From contig JAJVIO010000035.1 of NCBI GenBank assembly GCA_022071975.1, forward strand, positions 16,433-80,432: a stretch of 64,000 bases of DNA, read 5' to 3'. Under the pieces are notes generated by a model. The model was not told the origin of the DNA and made no database searches. It saw only the letters and a list, made by a program, of their open reading frames with translations. The translations under genes were made by a program, and so were the position numbers. This DNA comes from Planctomycetota bacterium (GTDB lineage: Bacteria > Planctomycetota > UBA8742 > UBA2392). Shown here one piece after another: positions 52,263 through 61,400 of the stretch (within the stretch, counting starts at the first letter, position 1; the number at the start of each line of letters is the position of its first letter).

Positions 52263-54493
52263 GCGTTACCCGCCTGCCGGTATTAGTCTGGCGCGACCAC
52301 GAAGGCCACTTCACGGCCGCGCTCGTGGACCAGCCCGAGTATGCCGCCTTCGGCACTTCGGCCCAGGACTGCCTGCAGCAGTTGCGCCATCACCTGACCT
52401 GGCTGCAGCGCAACGAGCCGTGGTATTTCCCGGAATCCAGCGGCGACGAGTGCAAACTGATTCGCGTGGCCGTGGACGTGCGCCCCGAGTACGTGGTCGG
52501 CCGCCAGCGCCACCCCAGCGAGCCGATCCGCGTGACCGTGCCCTGCGTGCACAGCGAGCTGACGGGCGGCCTGCACGCCTGCGCGATCCCGCCGTTGCAG
52601 TTGTGGTTCTCGTTCCATGAGGCCGACAAGCTGCGCGAGCTTGCCGCCCACTACGTGCGCGAGGCGCTGCAGGGCAAGTCGCCGGCGCAGGTGGCGCGGC
52701 TGCTGAACGCGGCCGAGTACGAGCTCGCGGATGTGCTGGTCACCGCGCCTGAAGAGCGCAAGACGCGGGCCGAGCGGCGCTACGAGTCGCTGGAAACCGT
52801 GGCCGAGGCGCTGGGCGAGCGCGCCCTGCGCCGCCAGTTCAGTCGCGCCTGGGAGCGCGAGCGCGAAATCCACGAGCTCTCGCGCCGGGTGAAAAACGAC
52901 CGCGCCAACGTGCTGCTGGTGGGCCCGCCCGGCGTGGGCAAGACCTCGGTGCTGGCCAGCGCCGCCCGCGAGCTCGAGCGCCAGCTTGAGGGCGACGTCG
53001 AGCGCCGACGCTTCTGGCTGACGAACGGCTCAAGGCTGATCGCCGGCACGCCCTACCTGGGCCAGTGGGAAGAGCGCCTGGAGGCCGTGATCGCCGAGCT
53101 GCAGGGCTTCCAGGGCGTGCTGTGCATCGAGAACCTGCTTGAGCTGGTGCGCCTCGGCGGCCACGACGCCAGCGACAGCGTGGGCGCATTCCTGATTCCG
53201 TACATGAACCACCGCGAGCTGCAGGTGGTGGCCGAGGCCACGCCCGAAGAGCTGGACGCCTGCCGCCGCCTGCTGCCCGGCCTGGCGGACGCCTTCCAGG
53301 TGCTGCGCGTGGAGCCCTTTGACGCGTCAAGTGCCCTGCGCGTGCTGGACCGCATCGCGCAGGCGGGTGCTCGCAACCTGCGCGTGGAGACCGGCAACGA
53401 CGTGGTGCACACGGTGTTCCGCCTGTTCCGGCGTTTCCGGCCCTACGACGCCTTCCCCGGCAAGGCGGCCGCGTTCACTTCCGGCCTGATCCAGCAGGCC
53501 GCGAGCGCCGAGCAGCGCAAGCTGGAGCAGCAGGCCGTGACCGACCGCTTCGTGGATGAAACCGGCCTGCCCGAACTGCTGCTGCGCGACGACCTGCCGC
53601 TCGCCGAGCCCGACGTGCTGGCCGCCCTGTCCGCCCGGGTGATCGGCCAGGAAGCCGCCTGCCGCGCGGCCGCCGGTGTGATCACCACCTTCAAGGCCGG
53701 GCTGAACGATCCCGGCCGGCCCCTGGGCGTGCTGCTGTTCAGCGGCCCCACGGGCGTCGGCAAGACCGAGCTGGCCCGCGCCATGGCCGACTACCTGTTC
53801 GGCCACGGCGAAACACACGAGCGCCTGGTGCGCCTGGATATGAGCGAGTACACCGGCCACGGCGCGAGCGAGCGCCTGGTGTCGGACGCAAGCGGCGGCC
53901 CCAGCGACTTCATCAAGCGCGTGCGCAGCCAGCCCTTCTGCGTGGTGCTGCTGGATGAAATCGAGAAAGCCTCGCCGGACGTGTTCGACATGCTGCTTGC
54001 GGTGTTCGATGAAGGCCGGCTCACGGACCGCTTCGGCCGCGTCACCAGCTTCCAGTCCAGCGTGCTGATCATGACCAGCAACCTCGGGGCCGGGCGCGAA
54101 GGCGGCCTGGGCTTCGGCAAGGCGCGCGGCCCGGACTACGACGCCGAAGTGATGCGCTTTTTCCGGCCGGAGTTCTACAACCGGCTGGACGCGGTGGTGG
54201 CGTTCGCGCCACTGCACGAGCAGACCATCCGCGCGATCGCCGAGAAGGAGCTGCGTGAGCTGGCCGCGCGCGAAGGCATGGCAGGGCTGAGCCTGAGTTG
54301 GGATGAAGCAGTGGCCGCACTGGTGGCATCGGCCGGCTTCGACCAGCGCTACGGCGCGCGCCCCCTCCAGCGCGCGCTCGAAGAGCTGGTGGTAACGCCC
54401 ATCGCCCGCGAGCTGGCATCCAACCCGGATCGCCGCCAGGCCAGGCTGCATCTGTCAGTCCAGCAAGGCCGAGTAGTCCTGCAGTGGGCGTAG
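52259..54493 (+). CDS. Double-AAA+ ClpB-like ATPase (trio, gene 3)
   Basis: 744 aa from ATG 52259, overlapping gene 2 by 4 nt. The N-terminal part (FTAALVDQPEYAAFGTSAQDCLQQLRHHL) recalls HicB-like beta domains and is longer than a simple cap. NBD1 has Walker A GPPGVGKT at 222-229 and Walker B reading LCIENLLEL instead of a D-E pair. NBD2 is canonical: GPTGVGKT near 497, LLDEIEK near 566, MTSNLG, RPEFYNRLD and YGARPLQRALEE. Unlike genes 1 and 2 it ends soon after the D2 small domain, with no C-terminal extension. All three are likely subunits of one assembly. Confidence 0.88.
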   Translation: MSVTRLPVLVWRDHEGHFTAALVDQPEYAAFGTSAQDCLQQLRHHLTWLQRNEPWYFPESSGDECKLIRVAVDVRPEYVVGRQRHPSEPIRVTVPCVHSELTGGLHACAIPPLQLWFSFHEADKLRELAAHYVREALQGKSPAQVARLLNAAEYELADVLVTAPEERKTRAERRYESLETVAEALGERALRRQFSRAWEREREIHELSRRVKNDRANVLLVGPPGVGKTSVLASAARELERQLEGDVERRRFWLTNGSRLIAGTPYLGQWEERLEAVIAELQGFQGVLCIENLLELVRLGGHDASDSVGAFLIPYMNHRELQVVAEATPEELDACRRLLPGLADAFQVLRVEPFDASSALRVLDRIAQAGARNLRVETGNDVVHTVFRLFRRFRPYDAFPGKAAAFTSGLIQQAASAEQRKLEQQAVTDRFVDETGLPELLLRDDLPLAEPDVLAALSARVIGQEAACRAAAGVITTFKAGLNDPGRPLGVLLFSGPTGVGKTELARAMADYLFGHGETHERLVRLDMSEYTGHGASERLVSDASGGPSDFIKRVRSQPFCVVLLDEIEKASPDVFDMLLAVFDEGRLTDRFGRVTSFQSSVLIMTSNLGAGREGGLGFGKARGPDYDAEVMRFFRPEFYNRLDAVVAFAPLHEQTIRAIAEKELRELAAREGMAGLSLSWDEAVAALVASAGFDQRYGARPLQRALEELVVTPIARELASNPDRRQARLHLSVQQGRVVLQWA

Positions 54494-54501
54494 TACGGAG
54501 C

Positions 54502-54547
54502 GCGGACGTCACGTCCGCAAATCAAAGCCCAGCCCGCAAGGGCTGGG
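54502..54547 (+). terminator. Paired hairpins after the ClpB-like operon
   Basis: GCGGACG-TCA-CGTCCGC (54502-54518) and CCCAGCCC-GCAA-GGGCTGGG (54528-54547) begin 9 bp after the third stop codon. No strong U-tract is present. Confidence 0.55.
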
Positions 54548-54551
54548 GTGT

Positions 54552-54650
54552 GCAGTTCAGCCGGCGCGGCCGGCGTCTCCCTCGGTCAGCCCCCGGCGCA
54601 GCGACCCGCCCGCCAAAGCCTTGGCGACGGCGGGAGCGGAGCCTGGGGAC
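54552..54650. repeat. Left inverted repeat of transposase element
   Basis: See the right copy at 55221-55317; about 90% matching after inversion. It includes the GCCGGC-GCG-GCCGGC palindrome. Confidence 0.8.
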
Positions 54651-54729
54651 ACGGACGGATCCAATTCCCGAGCCGCGCAGCGGCGGCTCTTGTGAGGGCG
54701 CACAACTATCAGCCCGGTATCATGCCGCC

Positions 54730-55179
54730 ATGAGCCATGCCTACACGCGCCAGCTGCTGCACATTGTGTTCAGCACCAAGGAACGCAGGTCGTTCCTGCA
54801 CGTGGAGCTCCGGCCTCGCATGCTGGGCTACCTGCGCACCTTGGCCAACGACTTGAACACCACCGCGCTGGCGCTTAACGGCGTGGACGATCACGTTCAC
54901 ATTCTGGTGGATATGCCGGCCGCGCTTAGCACGGCGGAGTTTCTGACCAAGCTGAAGGCGAACTCCTCGCGTTGGTTTCGCAGCCTGTTCCCGAAAGTCG
55001 ATTTCCGCTGGCAACGCGGTTACGGCGCGTTCAGCGTCAGCCCATCGAAACTCGAGGAAGTGCGGGGCTACATCGACCGCCAGGAAGCGCATCACCAGAA
55101 ACATTCATTCGAGGGCGAGATACGAAAGCTGGCGAAGAACCACGGCCTGGAGTTTGACGAGCGCTTCTTCCTGGGATGA
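54730..55179 (+). CDS. Y1 (IS200/REP-associated) tyrosine transposase
   Basis: 149 aa from ATG 54730; longer frames run into the repeat. The HUH motif H55-V-H57 (GVDDHVHIL) and the nucleophile tyrosine Y114 (VRGYIDRQEAHH) are intact, and WQRGYGAFSVSPS is typical of IS200-like TnpA. It should cut and join single-stranded DNA at a hairpin. No tnpB or second ORF is present. A 9-bp hairpin (GAGAGCCGC / GCGGCTCTC) begins one base before the TGA stop codon. The frame is open, so the element may be active. Confidence 0.9.
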   Translation: MSHAYTRQLLHIVFSTKERRSFLHVELRPRMLGYLRTLANDLNTTALALNGVDDHVHILVDMPAALSTAEFLTKLKANSSRWFRSLFPKVDFRWQRGYGAFSVSPSKLEEVRGYIDRQEAHHQKHSFEGEIRKLAKNHGLEFDERFFLG

Positions 55180-55201
55180 GAGCCGCCGCTTCGCGGCTCT
55201 C
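55178..55201 (+). terminator. Hairpin at the end of the transposase gene
   Basis: GAGAGCCGC / GCGGCTCTC with a 6-nt loop, starting in the stop codon. Confidence 0.5.
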
Positions 55202-55220
55202 TGACTTTGCCACAACCCAA

Positions 55221-55317
55221 CCCCCGGCTCCGCTCCCGCCGTCGCCAAGGCTTTGGCGGGCGGGTCGCTGCGCCGGGGGCTTACCAAGGGAGACGCCGGC
55301 TTCGCCGGCTGCACTGC
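55221..55317. repeat. Right inverted repeat of transposase element
   Basis: Inverted copy of 54552-54650, containing GCCAAGGCTTTGGC and the CGCCGGGGGC segment. Confidence 0.8.
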
Positions 55318-55390
55318 GGGTCTACCAGGCGATACTGCGCCCAGACTCGGGCACCGAGAATGGACCATCTCAATCTGTCTGCCCCACGGG

Positions 55391-56227
55391 CTACTGACCC
55401 AGTTGCAACAGGTTGACGTGGTAGGCGCGCTTTAGCGGCGGGTAGACGGCGCCGAGCAGCGGCCCCAGGTACCGGTAATAGGCCGGCAGGCGGCGCGGGT
55501 GGGCGTAGAGCATGTGGTAGAAACTGCGGCTGTCCACCATACGAAAGCGCGGATCCCAACCCTCCACCTCGCGCGCGTCCCCCACCGCCCAGGTGAACTG
55601 CGCCTCGAAATGCCGCATCGCGTCGTGCCGGCGCTGGTGGCGCAGCACCAGCGGGCTCATGGAATCATAGGCCAGGCGCGCGGCGGGAAACGCGTCGGCG
55701 GCGCGCTCGAACAGTTCACGCACCTGCCCGGGCTCGAAATACACCAGCACACCCTCACTGGCGATGAACCATGGTCCCTGGCTATGGGCGCGCACGTGCT
55801 CAATCCAGTCTTCGCCCAGCGCCGAGGCGCTGAGCATGGTGCGCCGCGGCGTGTCTTCAAAGAACTCGCGACGCAGCTCGATGGCATCCGGCAGATCCAG
55901 CTCGAACCAGCGGGCACGGCCGTTGTCCACGCGCTCAAATCGGCTGTTGAGGCCGACGCCGAGCTCGATCACCGTGCCCTCCGGGTGCTCGGCCAAAAAC
56001 GCGCGCACCCAGCGGTCCACCTGCGCGCCGCGCACGCAGCAGCCGAGCTGGCTGGCGCGGGCGGCATCCAGCGGCGAGAAGTCATAATCCAGCGCGTGAA
56101 GGATCTCGCGCGACTTCGGGTCATGCAGCACCGGCCGTGGCTCGTCACATTCCCGCGCCCGTGCCCACAAGGGGACCAGCAGGGTTTCCTGCACGGTGCC
56201 GAGCTTGACCGGAATTTTGGCCGTCAT
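55391..56227 (-). CDS. Class I SAM-dependent O-methyltransferase (LCM/TcmP family)
   Basis: 278 aa from ATG 56227. The SAM-binding motif is VIELGVGLNSRFERVD near 85-100, followed by FELDLPDAIELRREF and ASEGVLVYFEPGQV, which are characteristic of the leucine carboxyl methyltransferase/TcmP family. These methylate carboxyl or phenolic oxygens of small molecules or proteins. No polyketide or phosphatase partner is adjacent. Its TAG stop is followed by GCCCGTGGGGC, another hairpin-like end. Confidence 0.87.
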   Translation of the reverse strand: MTAKIPVKLGTVQETLLVPLWARARECDEPRPVLHDPKSREILHALDYDFSPLDAARASQLGCCVRGAQVDRWVRAFLAEHPEGTVIELGVGLNSRFERVDNGRARWFELDLPDAIELRREFFEDTPRRTMLSASALGEDWIEHVRAHSQGPWFIASEGVLVYFEPGQVRELFERAADAFPAARLAYDSMSPLVLRHQRRHDAMRHFEAQFTWAVGDAREVEGWDPRFRMVDSRSFYHMLYAHPRRLPAYYRYLGPLLGAVYPPLKRAYHVNLLQLGQ

Positions 56228-56488
56228 CGCAAGTCCTGAGGCAAAGGCCGGATACTACGGAAATCAACTCCGCCGCCAATGCCCGTGATGAATGCTAAGG
56301 CGGGCAAATCTGAGAATTTCGAAACCGCGCCCCGGCATGCCCCGTTTCAAGGGCGTTGGAGATTCGCGTCCGAAGTACCGAGGCCCGCGTTTTACGAAGC
56401 GGTTACAGGGATTGAGCACCAGGGCGAATTCCAGCGCGTACTATTCATGTGTGGCCGCGGGGGCCACGAACAACCAAGGAGCGCTGTT

Positions 56489-57022
56489 ATGAAAAACCTG
56501 TTGAGCATGCTGGGAATCGCCGCCTTCACCATGGTCGCCTCACTGGCCGTGCTGGGCCCCACGTCCGCCGATGCCGCCGACGGCGAAGAGGCCAAGACGG
56601 CTGAAACACTGAAAAAGGTCAACGCCGTCATCTCCATGCCGAAGCTTGAGGAAGACAACTGCGTCGTCACCCTCAAGGCCGACAAGGAGTCCTACGCCGC
56701 GGGCGAGAAGCCGGTACTGACTGTCGAGGTCAAGAACGACGGCAAGGAAGCAGTCGAGAAGAAGATCACCGTCTCGATGTCCACCCGCGACCTGGAAAGC
56801 CGCGGCCGCATGCCGGCCATGACCCGCGTGGTCTGGACCAAGACCACCACGGTGTCGCTGGCCGCCGGCGAATCCAAGAGCGTGACGCTCGAGACCGAAA
56901 CCGAGATCGACGCCAGCAAGGCCACCTCGTTCAGCATGTCGGGCGACGAGAGCGAAGAGGTCGTGAAGGAAGCGCGCCTGCGCAAGGCCGTTGAAGAGGT
57001 AGTGCGCCGCAACGCGAACTAA
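56489..57022 (+). CDS. Small secreted hypothetical protein
   Basis: 177 aa from ATG 56489 with AAGGAG upstream. The signal peptide ends at ADAADGEE. The mature domain has strands LTVEVKNDGKEAVEKKITVSM and SKSVTLETETEIDAS that look like an immunoglobulin-type fold for a beta-sandwich of conserved NDGK type. The C-terminal helix is charged. The 261 bp upstream hold no other gene. It lies 28 bp upstream of the deiminase-like gene and may share its transcript. Confidence 0.72.
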   Translation: MKNLLSMLGIAAFTMVASLAVLGPTSADAADGEEAKTAETLKKVNAVISMPKLEEDNCVVTLKADKESYAAGEKPVLTVEVKNDGKEAVEKKITVSMSTRDLESRGRMPAMTRVVWTKTTTVSLAAGESKSVTLETETEIDASKATSFSMSGDESEEVVKEARLRKAVEEVVRRNAN

Positions 57023-57049
57023 CGCAGGGGAACGGGCGGGAGAATGGCC

Positions 57050-58189
57050 ATGAGCGCAACCGGCAAGCCGTTTCGCCTGCACTGGCCCCTCGGGGTGATC
57101 TTGGGACTTATTGCCGCGCTGCTTGCGATGCCTCTGCTCAAGAGCACGCCGCGCGCGGAGACCACGGTCGGCCCGGTGCTCAGTGACTGCGACGGCGAGA
57201 TCCGGGAGCTGGTGATCCAGTACACCAGCGACTCGGCCGAGATTGTCGCCAATCCCTTCCGCGATTTCCTTACCCAGTTGCCGAAAGCGGTCACGGTGCA
57301 CGTGGTGTGCCGTGACCGCGCGGCATTTGACGACCTGAAAAGCCGCGTGGGCGAAACCGCCTGCACGCTCAACCCGATCTTCGTGGACCACCCCATCACT
57401 TCATGGTCGCGCGACCGCTGGATCTGCCTGCGGCCGGCGGGCAGCGCGGTCGCCTACACCGTGCTGTCGCCCCAGGGCGAAATGGGCGCCGACGCCTGGC
57501 CCGAACGCAAGGGCGACGAGCAGATCGGCGACGACCTGGCGGCCGCCCTGGCGCCTCACGTCACGGCCGTGCGCAGCCCTCTGTGGTTTGATGGCGGCGA
57601 CTTCGTGTGCGACGAGGAGACGGCGTTCGTCACGCCCAACGTGCGCAAGCGCAACATGCAGAACACCGTCAAGTCCGAAGAGGAGCTGCTGGCGCGGCTG
57701 CGGGAAATCACAGGGCGAAAGGTCGTGCTGCTGAAGAACGCGCCGGACCACCACGCGGGCATGTACATGATGGCCGTGGGCAACCGCACCGTGCTGGTCG
57801 GCGACCCGCGCCTTACCCGCGAGTTGCTGGGCGATGAGGCCGAGAAGCTTCCCCTGCCCCCCGGCCTCGACAACAGCGACGAGTGCCAGGCTCGCTTCGA
57901 CGCCGTGGCCGAACAATGCCGCGAGGCCGGCTACAACGTGGTGCGCATCCCCATCGCGCCGGGCAAAGACGGCCGCATGTTCATCACCTACCTGAACGTG
58001 ATCCTGGACCAGCGCGACGGCAAGCGCGTGGTGTTCATGCCCTGGATCGATCATGCCCAGCGCTTGAACGAGGCCGCTGAGCAGGTATGGGAAAAGGCCG
58101 GCTACGAAGTGAAACGCGTGAATTGCACGGACTGCTACAAGTTCTTCGGCAGCCTGCGCTGCCTGGTAAACGTGCTGAAACGCGGCTAA
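57050..58189 (+). CDS. Membrane-anchored arginine-deiminase-superfamily (agmatine deiminase-like) protein
   Basis: 379 aa from ATG 57050 (GGGAG 7 nt upstream); ATG 57044 is too close to it. A membrane helix lies at about 11-30, so the enzyme part is outside the cytoplasm or membrane-tethered. Superfamily signatures are D122 in SWSRDRW, FDGGDFVCDE near 180-189, H235 in DHHAGMYMM and the nucleophile C371 in SLRCLVNV, close to the C-terminus. Family members hydrolyse guanidino groups on agmatine, arginine or peptidyl-arginine. The order and spacing fit the agmatine/peptidyl-arginine deiminase branch. A membrane anchor is unusual, and the substrate is unknown. Confidence 0.8.
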   Translation: MSATGKPFRLHWPLGVILGLIAALLAMPLLKSTPRAETTVGPVLSDCDGEIRELVIQYTSDSAEIVANPFRDFLTQLPKAVTVHVVCRDRAAFDDLKSRVGETACTLNPIFVDHPITSWSRDRWICLRPAGSAVAYTVLSPQGEMGADAWPERKGDEQIGDDLAAALAPHVTAVRSPLWFDGGDFVCDEETAFVTPNVRKRNMQNTVKSEEELLARLREITGRKVVLLKNAPDHHAGMYMMAVGNRTVLVGDPRLTRELLGDEAEKLPLPPGLDNSDECQARFDAVAEQCREAGYNVVRIPIAPGKDGRMFITYLNVILDQRDGKRVVFMPWIDHAQRLNEAAEQVWEKAGYEVKRVNCTDCYKFFGSLRCLVNVLKRG

Positions 58190-58279
58190 CCAAAGCCCGG
58201 GGTGCGAACCCCGGGCGTGTTACGATTGATCCGCGGCAACACCCTGATTCGCCCGGGATTGGCATCCCGGGCTTTGGTT
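58188..58279. repeat. Nested palindrome with 14-bp outer arms
   Basis: AACCAAAGCCCGGG (starting in the stop codon of the deiminase gene) is perfectly complementary to CCCGGGCTTTGGTT at 58266-58279. Two smaller hairpins (58195-58216 and 58251-58272) lie within. Confidence 0.75.
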
Positions 58280-58282
58280 TTT
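58251..58282 (+). terminator. Rho-independent terminator
   Basis: GCCCGGGAT / ATCCCGGGC stem with TGGC loop, followed by TTTGGTTTTT. It terminates the 57050 gene. Confidence 0.8.
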
Positions 58283-58400
58283 GTGCACCTAACCCGTTTG
58301 ACCGCCGCGACTTTCGTTCATCGTGATCTTTTCTGCTTTTCCGGAACCTCGCCACCGCACCTGCGTCCAAAACGAACTGGTTCTGTTCAAGGGGAACGTT

Positions 58401-61400
58401 ATGGGCTCTTCCTTTAATCTACGGCGCTGGCGCGGGCCTTTGCTGGGCGGCGCGTTCGCCCTGGCCGTGATGGCCGGCCTTTCGCCATTTAACGGCCAGG
58501 ACAAAACGCCTGACCTGGGCGGCAACGACCGCTACCTCGCCCACATCTCAACCGACAAGCCGATCTACCGGCCGGGCGAAACCCTCTACCTGCGCTCGGT
58601 GCTGCTGCACGCCTTCAAGCACACGCCATTGAAAGGCGCCCAGTACGCGCAAGCCAAGGTCACCAATTCGCGCGGCTCGGTGGTGATGGAGTCCAACTTC
58701 CGCATCGATGACTCCGCGGGCGGCGCAAGCTGGGAAATTCCCAAAAACATTGCCGGCGGCGAATACACCGTGAAGGTCACCTTCCCCAACAGCGGCTACG
58801 CGCCCGCCGAGCGCAAGTTCGACATCCGCGCCTACCGCGCCCCGCGCATCAAGAGCCAGCTCGAGTTCGTGCGTAAGGCCTACGGCCCCGGCGACACCGT
58901 AAGCGCCGTGCTGAACGCCACCCGCGCCGAGGGCGGCGCGCCCAGCGGCGCCAAGGTCACGGCCGTGGCGCGCATCGACGGCGCCGAGGTGTGGCGCGGC
59001 GAAACCAGGGTTGACGCCAAGGGCAACTGCTCGGTCTCGTTTGACCTGCCGGAGAAGATCGAAACCGGCGTGGGCTCGCTCTCGCTGGTGATTGAAGATG
59101 GCGGTGTGGTCGAGACGGCATCCAAGACCCTGCCGATCCTGCTGCAGCAGATTCCCATCGCCTTCAGCCCCGAGGGCGGCGACCTGGTCGCCGGCCTGGA
59201 GTGCGGCCTGTACTTCGAGGCGCTGACGCCCTGGGGCGACCCGGCGGACGTCAGCGGCGAAATCCGCGACGCCAAGGGCAACCGCGTGGCCGACTTCGCA
59301 ACCACGCACGAAGGGCGCGGCAGCCTGAAGTTCACGCCCGCCGCGGACACCGAGTACTTCGCCCACATCACCAGCCCCAAGGGCATCACCGTGGCGGCGC
59401 CGCTGCCCAAAGTATTGAAGGAAGGCGCCAGCCTGCGCGCCGCGCAGCCGGTGTACGGCGCGGGCGAGGCGCTGGGCTTCAACGTCGCCAGCAGCAAGGG
59501 CGGCGCCTGCAAGCTGGTGCTGTCCCAGCGCGAGACCGAAGTGGCCGCGCAGAAACTTGACCTGAAGGCCGGGGAAAGCGCGCTGGTCAGCCTGACGCCG
59601 GCCACCGACATCGACGGCGTGCTGCGCGCCACCCTGTTTGACGCCAACGACAAGCCACTGGCCGAGCGCCTGGTGTTCCGCAGGCCGCAGCGCGAGCTGA
59701 ACATAGAGATCGTCGCCAGCCCCGAGCACGCGGTGCCCGGCGACAAGGTGGAGCTCACGATCCGCACGACCACGTCTAAGGGCGAGCCGGTCGCGGCCAC
59801 CGTGGGCCTGACCGTCACCGACGACGCGGTGCTGCAGATGATCGAGACCCGCAAGCAGGCCCCGCGCCTGCCGGTGATGGCGCTGCTCGAGAACGAGGTC
59901 GATCACCTCGAGGACGCACACGTTTACCTCAGCGCCGACCCCAAGGCCGCGGCGGGCATCGACCTGCTGCTCGGCACCCAGGGCTGGCGCCGCTTCAGCT
60001 ACCTGAACGCCGAGGAGTTCATGCGCAAGCACGGCGACAAGGCCAAGCGCGCCCTGGCCTTCCGCAACCCGCCCCCGCCCGCGATGCCGCGCGGCGGTGG
60101 TTGCTGGGGAGGCGGCGGCGTCGCAGGCAGGCCGCGTCCGGCCGCAGGTCCGCAACCGGAAGACGCCCGCGATGAAGTCAACGAAGACGGCGCCGTCGAG
60201 GGCCAGGGTGAAGCCCCGCCGGAGCCGAACAACGCGGCGCCCGCCGAGGAGCCGGCCGAGGAAAAGGCTGCCAGCAAGGTCCACCGCGACGCGGAAGAAG
60301 CTGAGATGGCCGACGACAAGATCGCGGGCGAACGCCTGCGCCGCAAGGCCCAGGCCATGGTCGCAATTCGCGAGTACGCCCACCAGTTGCGCGCAGGCCG
60401 TCAGGCCGGCGACCGCAAGGATTTCACCGAGACGCTGTACTGGAACGCCGGCGTGAAAACCAACGAGCGCGGCGAGGCCAAGGTCAGCTTCTTCCTCAGT
60501 GACTCGGTCACCAGCTTCCGCGTGATGGCCGACGGCTTCAACGACGCCGGCGCGCTCGGCCAGGCCGACGCGCTGGTCACCTCGCGCAAGCCCTTCTACC
60601 TCGAGCCCAAGCTGCCGCTTGAAGTCACCGCGGGCGACGTGGTGATGCTGCCCGTCTCCCTGGTGAACTCCACCAGCGGCGGCATGAAGGTTGTGCTGGA
60701 AGCCAGCGGCGGCGAGGCCATCTCCCTGCCGGAAAACTTCAACGGCGAGCTGGAGCTCAAGTCCGACTCGCGCGGCCGTCTGCTGCTGCCGGTCCGTGTC
60801 GGCCGCGCCAACGGCATGCTGACCCTGACGCTGGACGGCAAGGCCGGCGCCTTCAGCGACCGCGTGACGCGCGAGTTCGCGGTCAAGCCGCTCGGCTTCC
60901 CCATGAGCTTCACGGCCGGCGGCATGATGGACAAGCCGCAGGCGATCACCGTGACGATCCCCGAGGACGTGCACCGCAGCACGATCACCACCTCGGCCAA
61001 GGTGTACCCCACGCCGGCGGCCAACCTGATGGCGGCCATGGAGCGGCTGATCACCGAGCCCTATGGCTGATTCGAGCAGTGTAGCTCGGTGAGCTACCCG
61101 CTTGTGATGGCCCAGCAGTACATGACCACCCACACCGGCGTTGACCCCAAGCTGGTGGTGCGCGCCAACGAGATGCTGGAGAAGAGCTACAAGATCCTCA
61201 CCAGCTTCGAGTGCGACAAGGGCGGCTTCGAGTGGTTCGGCCAGGGCGCCGGCCACGAGAGCCTCACGGCCTACGGCGTGTTGCAGTTCCAGGACATGGC
61301 CAAGGTCTACCCGGTAGATGAAGCGATGCTGAAGCGCACCAAGGAATGGCTGCTGAGCCGCAAGAACGACAAGGGCGGCTTCGACGTCAACCCGCGCTTC

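Larger units (their letters stand above)
54552..55317. mobile_element. IS200-like element flanked by long inverted repeats
   Basis: Left repeat 54552-54650 and right repeat 55221-55317 are near-perfect inverted copies over about 97 bp. Each contains GCCGGC palindromes, CCGGCGCAGCGACCCGCC and GCCAAAGCCTTGGCG. They enclose a single Y1 transposase gene. Ordinary IS200/IS605 elements have short subterminal hairpins and no long inverted repeats, so the arrangement is closer to a REP-associated tyrosine transposase between inverted REPs. Confidence 0.75.

Noticed and set aside
61068..61070. TGA read as tryptophan under an alternative code
   Set aside because: TGA ends many genes in the window normally, and tryptophan would not restore the thioester motif.
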